Below, one piece after another: positions 37,365 through 41,422 of a DNA stretch of 41,422 nucleotides. Position 1 is the stretch's first letter; each line of letters opens with the position of its first letter. The stretch spans positions 1 to 41,422 of the forward strand of contig DATLEZ010000060.1 in NCBI GenBank assembly GCA_035525055.1, written 5' to 3'. The translations under genes were made by a program, and so were the position numbers. The stretch comes from DATEEG01 sp035525055 (GTDB lineage Bacteria; Actinomycetota; Acidimicrobiia; Spongiisociales; ZC4RG35). The notes under the pieces were generated by a model, which was not told where the DNA came from, ran no database searches, and saw nothing but the letters and a program-made list of their open reading frames with translations.

Positions 37365-37428
37365 CTGCTTGAACACAAGCGGGCTTGACGTCCCAACGGC
37401 GGTTGCTTCCGTGCCTTGTGTTCAGCAG
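37365..37428. repeat. Long inverted repeat with 35-nt loop
   Basis: CTGCTTGAACACAAG (37365-37379) pairs with CTTGTGTTCAGCAG (37415-37428), a 14-bp stem with one bulged T. It lies in the gene-free region about 340 bp upstream of the MalT-like gene. It could be an RNA hairpin or a protein-binding site. Confidence 0.5.
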
Positions 37429-37767
37429 AGTCAGGGCAGCTGCTTGCCACAACCAACAGCTTCGCTTGGAGGGCTCACGTCACCCAGCATGGACTAAGTC
37501 CCCTTTTTGCCACCCCGTACGGCTCCCGATCCGAGTCAGGCTGCTGCCACTTCCCCTTGACACGACTCCCTCGACCTGTCCCGGGCAATGCCGCTGGCAG
37601 GCGTCTAGGTCGCCATCGCAGCACAAGGCCAGGACGCTGGCTGCGAGCGAAGGCCACAGCAGTACTGGCAGTGGGATGTCCATAACTCTTTGGCGTTCCG
37701 AGCACCGCCGCCATGTGGATCAGCCACAGTCTGAGCCTCGACACCGCACTTGTATGGTCATCCCTAC

Positions 37768-40488
37768 ATGCAAGAAGGGCCGACCGGTTCGCTTCTCGAG
37801 ACCAAGCTGAACGTCCCACGACGACCACGTGGCCTCGTCGACCGGTCGCGCCTCATCGACCGCATCGACCTCGGAACGGAGGCAAAGCTCATCCTGATTT
37901 CCGCGCCAGCGGGGTCTGGCAAAACGACCCTCCTCTCGGCGTGGGCGGCGGGACGGCGGGACGAGGCGGACCTCGCCTGGTATTCGGTTGATCCGGCCGA
38001 CAACGAACCTGTGACCTTCTGGACGCATGTGATGGCGGCATTGGGCGACGCCGTACCCGGGGTCGGTCAGTCGTCGCTGGCGCTCCTCCACGACGCGCAG
38101 GTGTCCGACGAGGGCGTGATCACCGCCCTCGTCAACGAACTCAGCGATGCGGGCTCGGAGGTGTGGTTGGTTCTCGACGACCTCCATGTCATCGATACAC
38201 CCGCGATCCGATCCGGTCTCGCATTCCTCCTCGAACACCTCTCTTCCAACGTCCATCTCGTCATCGCCACTCGAGCGGATCCCGCTCTCCCGCTCGCACG
38301 CCTTCGTGCTCGTGGTGAGCTGATCGAGATCAGGGTGGCGGATCTCCGCTTCACCTTCGAGGAGGCTCTCGCGTATTTCAACGAGCAGATGTCGCTGTCG
38401 CTGACCGCCAACGACGTGGGCATGCTCGAGGAGAAGACTGAGGGCTGGATTGCCGCGCTGCAACTCGCCGCATTGTCGATCCGTGGTCGCGACGATCCGT
38501 CGGAGTTCATCGCCGGATTCGCCGGAAGCCAGCGGTACATCGTGGACTACCTCGTTGAGGAGGTACTCGCCCGTCAGGACAGTCAGGTTCGAGCCTTCCT
38601 GATGGAGACGTCGATTCTGTCCCGTATGAGCGGTCCGCTGTGTGATGCGCTGACCACCCGTGGCGGTGGCCAGGCGATGTTGGAGTCGCTCGAACGGAGC
38701 AACTTGTTCATCGTGCCGCTCGACGAGCACCGCCGCTGGTTCCGCTACCACCACCTCTTCGGCGACGTCCTTCGGTCTCATCTCCTTGCAGAACAGTCCG
38801 ACCTGGTCCCGAAGCTCCACCGCCGGGCAAGCCACTGGTATGAGACCCACGGTGACGACCGGACGGCGGCCATCCAGCATGCGCTCGATGGCGGGGACGC
38901 GGAGCGTGCGGCGGAGCTCGTGGAGCTGTCGATCCCCGCGCTCCGACGCGGTCGGAAGGAAGCGACCTTGCGGCAGTGGCTTGAGGCGCTCCCGGCGGAG
39001 CTCGTCGCTACCCGACCGATTCTGGGTTTGGGCTACGTCGGCGCCCTCCTCGCGGTTGGCAACGTCGAGGGTGTCGAACGGCTCCTCGACGACGCTGAAC
39101 ACGCGCTGAACCAACCGAGCCCCGATGGAGGGTCGGCGAATGTCGACGAACTGGCTCGGCTCCCCGCCGGCATCTCCCTCTACCGGGCTGCTCTCCGCCG
39201 AATGGCCGGGGACGACCCCAACACGATCATTCATGCAACCCGCGCCGTCGAGTTGTCCGTCGACGACGATCACCTCGTGCGTGGCGGTGCGACCGGTTTC
39301 CTTGCGCTCGCCCACTGGACGCGCGGAGCGCTCGACGAGGCATTCAACGACTGGGCCGCGGCGATGGCGCACCTGGAACAGGCCGGTCACATTGCCGACG
39401 CCATCGGGTGTGCGATTTCCATGGCCGACATCCGCATCGCCCAGGGCCGATTGAGCGAGGCGTTCGACATCTACCGCCGCGGCCGGGCAATGGCCTCTCC
39501 GGCTGGGGAACCGCCGCTGAGGGGCGCGGCGGACATGCATGTGGGGATGTGTGAGATTCATCGGGAACGCCATGACATCGCGGCCGCACGCAAAGACCTT
39601 GCAACGGCGCTCGAGTTGGGCGAGGAGAACGGCCTCCCGCAACACCGCTTTCGCATCCGCCTCGCCGAAGCAAGGATCCTGCAGTCGGAGGGCGACCTCG
39701 AGGGCGCGATCGAGATGTGGCGTGACGCGGAGCCGTGGTTTTTCACCGACTTCTCGCCTGACGTCCGTCCATTTGCGGTGTCGATGGCAAAGCTCAACGT
39801 GTTGACGGGGCGAGTGTCCGACGCCGTCGCCTGGTCGCAACGGAGCGGGCTCACTGTTACGGACGAGCTCAGCTACGTCCATGAGTTCGAGCATGTGACC
39901 TTCGCCCGCGTCCTCCTGGCCCAGGCGACTGACACCAGGTCAGCGATGGACATGGACGCCATCACCGATTTCATCGACCGTCTGCTCCGAGCCGCCACCG
40001 CCGGCGGGAGGGGGCGCAGCATCATCGAGATTCTCATTCTTCAGGCGCTCGCAGCCGAGGCCGCCGGCGACAGGCTCGGTGCGGTCCGTTCGCTTGAACA
40101 GGCCCTTGCGTTGGCCGAACCGGAGGGCCATGTCGCCGTGTTTCTCGACGAACGGGCGGCGCTGGATGCTCTTCTCCGCCGAGTCGATTCGCCGCGATCG
40201 ACTTCCGAGCAGGCTCGAAGGATGCCGGCAGCGCTGAGACCTGAGGGGGCGGGACGACCTCGGCAGCCTCTGGTAGTTCCATTGACCGACCGCGAACTCG
40301 AGGTGCTTCGGCTCCTGGAGAGCGACGCCTCCGGTCCTGACATCGCCCGCCGGCTGTATGTATCGCTGAACACGTTGCGAACCCACACCAAGAGCATCTA
40401 CAGCAAGCTCGGCGTTGACAGCCGTCGGGCTGCCGTGCGGCGCGGCGCGGAACTCGGGCTCCTGTCGCAGGCCCCAACCGGGCGCTAG
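37768..40488 (+). CDS. MalT-type LuxR-family ATP-dependent transcriptional regulator
   Basis: The 906-residue protein is a large signal-transduction ATPase (STAND/LAL class). The N-terminus has SLLETKLNVPRRPRGLVDRSRL, Walker A SAPAGSGKTTL (about 45-55) and Walker B VWLVLDDLHVI. VIATRADPALPLARLRARGEL, FTFEEALAYF and TEGWIAALQLAALSI are shared with MalT. A TPR-like helical region follows (about 390-800). The C-terminal LuxR helix-turn-helix is LTDRELEVLRLLESDASGPDIARRLYVSLNTLRTHTKSIYSKLGV. Such proteins bind an inducer plus ATP and activate promoters. The ATG at 37768 is preferred over a TTG at 37750; TATGGT lies 9 nt upstream. A 90-residue gene and a DUF4386 gene follow and are likely targets or partners. 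Confidence 0.93.
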   Translation: MQEGPTGSLLETKLNVPRRPRGLVDRSRLIDRIDLGTEAKLILISAPAGSGKTTLLSAWAAGRRDEADLAWYSVDPADNEPVTFWTHVMAALGDAVPGVGQSSLALLHDAQVSDEGVITALVNELSDAGSEVWLVLDDLHVIDTPAIRSGLAFLLEHLSSNVHLVIATRADPALPLARLRARGELIEIRVADLRFTFEEALAYFNEQMSLSLTANDVGMLEEKTEGWIAALQLAALSIRGRDDPSEFIAGFAGSQRYIVDYLVEEVLARQDSQVRAFLMETSILSRMSGPLCDALTTRGGGQAMLESLERSNLFIVPLDEHRRWFRYHHLFGDVLRSHLLAEQSDLVPKLHRRASHWYETHGDDRTAAIQHALDGGDAERAAELVELSIPALRRGRKEATLRQWLEALPAELVATRPILGLGYVGALLAVGNVEGVERLLDDAEHALNQPSPDGGSANVDELARLPAGISLYRAALRRMAGDDPNTIIHATRAVELSVDDDHLVRGGATGFLALAHWTRGALDEAFNDWAAAMAHLEQAGHIADAIGCAISMADIRIAQGRLSEAFDIYRRGRAMASPAGEPPLRGAADMHVGMCEIHRERHDIAAARKDLATALELGEENGLPQHRFRIRLAEARILQSEGDLEGAIEMWRDAEPWFFTDFSPDVRPFAVSMAKLNVLTGRVSDAVAWSQRSGLTVTDELSYVHEFEHVTFARVLLAQATDTRSAMDMDAITDFIDRLLRAATAGGRGRSIIEILILQALAAEAAGDRLGAVRSLEQALALAEPEGHVAVFLDERAALDALLRRVDSPRSTSEQARRMPAALRPEGAGRPRQPLVVPLTDRELEVLRLLESDASGPDIARRLYVSLNTLRTHTKSIYSKLGVDSRRAAVRRGAELGLLSQAPTGR

Positions 40489-40629
40489 CGGCAAACCGCC
40501 TCCACCCCTCGGGCGAGCTGGATCACCACCGCATCTCACCACATCGGGTGATGCGCTCTCACCACCTCTTCCCATACGTTCGCTGCCAGGACGAAGCAAC
40601 CAGCGGCGTCCACGACGAATGGGAGCGGA

Positions 40630-40902
40630 ATGGAGCAAGAACGACCCGCACACACCGCCCCCCCGGGGAGCTACGAGATCCAGTGCCGAGGTGAGATCGA
40701 CGCACGGTGGACCGACTGGTTCCACGGGCTCTCGGTCCGACATCCCGGCGACGGCACCACCGTCATCACCGGGGCCTTCGAGGACCAGGCCGCGCTCCAC
40801 AACGCCCTGCAGCGCCTTCGCGATCTCGGCATCCCTCTGATCTCACTGACCCAACTCGGTGACGACCAACCCCTCTCTACCACCACAGGAGACAGTCCAT
40901 GA
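40630..40902 (+). CDS. Small protein of unknown function, co-transcribed with DUF4386 gene
   Basis: The 90-residue soluble protein begins MEQERPAHTAPPGSYEIQCRGEI and contains WTDWFHGLSVRHPGDGTTVITG. It ends with LHNALQRLRDLGIPLISLTQL and a low-complexity tail. Alternating strands and one helix (DQAALHNALQRLRDLG) suggest a small alpha/beta fold, similar in style to short BON- or ACT-like domains, though I assign no family. GGGAGCGGA lies directly before the ATG. Its stop overlaps the DUF4386 gene by 4 nt, so it is a real translated gene. It lies 141 nt after the MalT-like regulator. Confidence 0.75.
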   Translation: MEQERPAHTAPPGSYEIQCRGEIDARWTDWFHGLSVRHPGDGTTVITGAFEDQAALHNALQRLRDLGIPLISLTQLGDDQPLSTTTGDSP

Positions 40903-41422
40903 CGACAGCAACTCCGTCTCGAAGTGCCCGGAACTTCGCCACCGACACCGCCCGTACAACGGCGCTCGTTGCGGGCGTCCTCTACCTGGTCACCTTCGTC
41001 AGCTCGATCCCGACAGCCTTCCTTCTCGATCCCGTCCTGACCGACGTTGGCTACATCGTCGGCGGCGGGACCGACACCCGGATCACTTGGGGAACGCTGC
41101 TCGACATCATCAACGCACTGGCCTGCATCGGAACCGCCGTGGTGTTGTATCCGCTGGTCAAGCGCCAGAGTGAACGCCTCGCCCTCGGCTTCGTGACGAC
41201 GCGGGTGTTCGAGGCTGCCGTCATCGCGGTTGGTGTCGTCAGCCTCCTGGCGGTGGTGACGTTGCGCCAAGAGGGAACCCTCGGCGTCGACGACTCGACC
41301 CTCGTTGTCGCCGGCCGGGCCCTCGTGGCGGTGCGGGACTGGACGGTCGTCTTCGGACCCGGACTGATGCCCGCGCTCAATGCGCTCCTGCTGGGCACAC
41401 TGATGTACCGCTCCCGGCTCGT
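40899..41422 (+). CDS. DUF4386 family membrane protein (cut by window edge)
   Basis: The first 174 residues or so are visible and the frame is open to the right edge. The N-terminal TTALVAGVLYLVTFVSSIPTAFLLDPVL is the standard opening of DUF4386 proteins. LLDIINALACIGTAVVLYPLVKRQSERLALGFVTTRVFEAAVI and WTVVFGPGLMPALNALLLGTLMYRSRL continue the family pattern. Function is unknown; a multi-pass membrane location is clear. AGGAGA precedes the ATG by about 8 nt, and the start overlaps the 90-residue gene. Its position beside a MalT-type activator suggests regulated expression. Confidence 0.9.
   Translation, partial: MTTATPSRSARNFATDTARTTALVAGVLYLVTFVSSIPTAFLLDPVLTDVGYIVGGGTDTRITWGTLLDIINALACIGTAVVLYPLVKRQSERLALGFVTTRVFEAAVIAVGVVSLLAVVTLRQEGTLGVDDSTLVVAGRALVAVRDWTVVFGPGLMPALNALLLGTLMYRSRL

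Larger units (their letters stand above)
36737..37767. other. 1-kb region without a convincing gene
   Basis: No frame of useful length here shows motifs, a ribosome-binding site and sensible codon use together. Visible structure includes three 18-bp tandem units (36860-36913), a hairpin of GACCGCCG with CGGCGGTC (36929-36954) that may end the regulator transcript, a CCCA-rich degenerate repeat (37221-37280) and an inverted repeat (37365-37428). The rest could be decayed coding sequence or long regulatory DNA of the MalT-like gene. Confidence 0.6.

Noticed and set aside
37365..37428. Possible integron attC site
   Set aside because: The stem and loop size are suggestive, but the RYYYAAC/GTTRRRY core sites are missing at the ends and no integrase or cassette array is present.
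37720..39894. 724-codon antisense frame over the MalT-like gene
   Set aside because: It lacks any motif, and the sense frame has Walker A, Walker B and the LuxR helix-turn-helix.

Overview
The window is high-GC, gene-dense DNA from a free-living actinobacterium. An acidimicrobial-type lineage is my best guess, at low certainty, because no rRNA or other marker gene is present. Support for an actinobacterium comes from the GC-rich codon use, frequent GTG/TTG starts, ATGA/GTGA gene overlaps, several apparently leaderless promoters, a three-part PurS/PurQ/PurL and a PhoB-like/HAMP two-component remnant. About 45 protein genes are visible. No tRNA, rRNA, IS transposase, CRISPR array or phage gene was seen.

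Layout. 1-2720 (minus): a ROK sugar kinase cut by the edge, an LCP-family envelope protein, a PaaI-like thioesterase and a class I glutamine amidotransferase. 2822-15180: de novo purine synthesis in two blocks, purC-purS-purQ-purL and purF-purM. Between them lie a 6-phosphofructokinase, a winged-helix regulator with its MFS exporter, and a polar amino-acid ABC transporter (minus). 15448-24863: a frameshifted BtrH/DUF4872 gene, two class III aminotransferases, a lipoprotein, small membrane proteins, a methyltransferase and a DUF5671-type membrane protein with an anchored partner. 24942-30107 (minus): a phenylacetyl-CoA epoxidase operon, paaABCDE plus a TetR regulator, preceded by an acyl-CoA thioesterase. 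The paaA promoter carries a perfect 18-bp palindrome filling the -35/-10 spacer. 30160-33981: a Vgb-like propeller lipoprotein, a P-loop kinase, an alpha/beta hydrolase and an OmpR-class sensor kinase whose response regulator survives only as a C-terminal scrap. That scrap sits at about 34.0-34.1 kb, where the gene content changes. 34113-41422: two regulator-plus-membrane-protein modules (a multi-pass protein beside a NarL-type kinase/regulator pair; a MalT/LuxR-type ATPase regulator, a 90-residue protein and a DUF4386 protein), separated by a 1-kb stretch without a convincing gene.

The most unusual content is intergenic. (1) Six loci hold arrays built on a 7-bp period. Each has its own heptamer or small set of heptamers, and most have complementary words on the far side, so the array can fold back. 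The clearest is 16958-17041, twelve heptamers in unbroken phase. (2) A roughly 111-bp nested inverted element occurs after purL and, inverted, after purM. (3) A 50-bp palindromic element occurs after the MFS gene and again, 88% identical and inverted, inside the reading frame of the TetR gene, where it encodes an extra N-terminal segment. (4) Several -10-like boxes lie exactly six bases from a start codon, suggesting widespread leaderless transcription. These repeat families look like undescribed small elements of this lineage and are the main candidates for something new.
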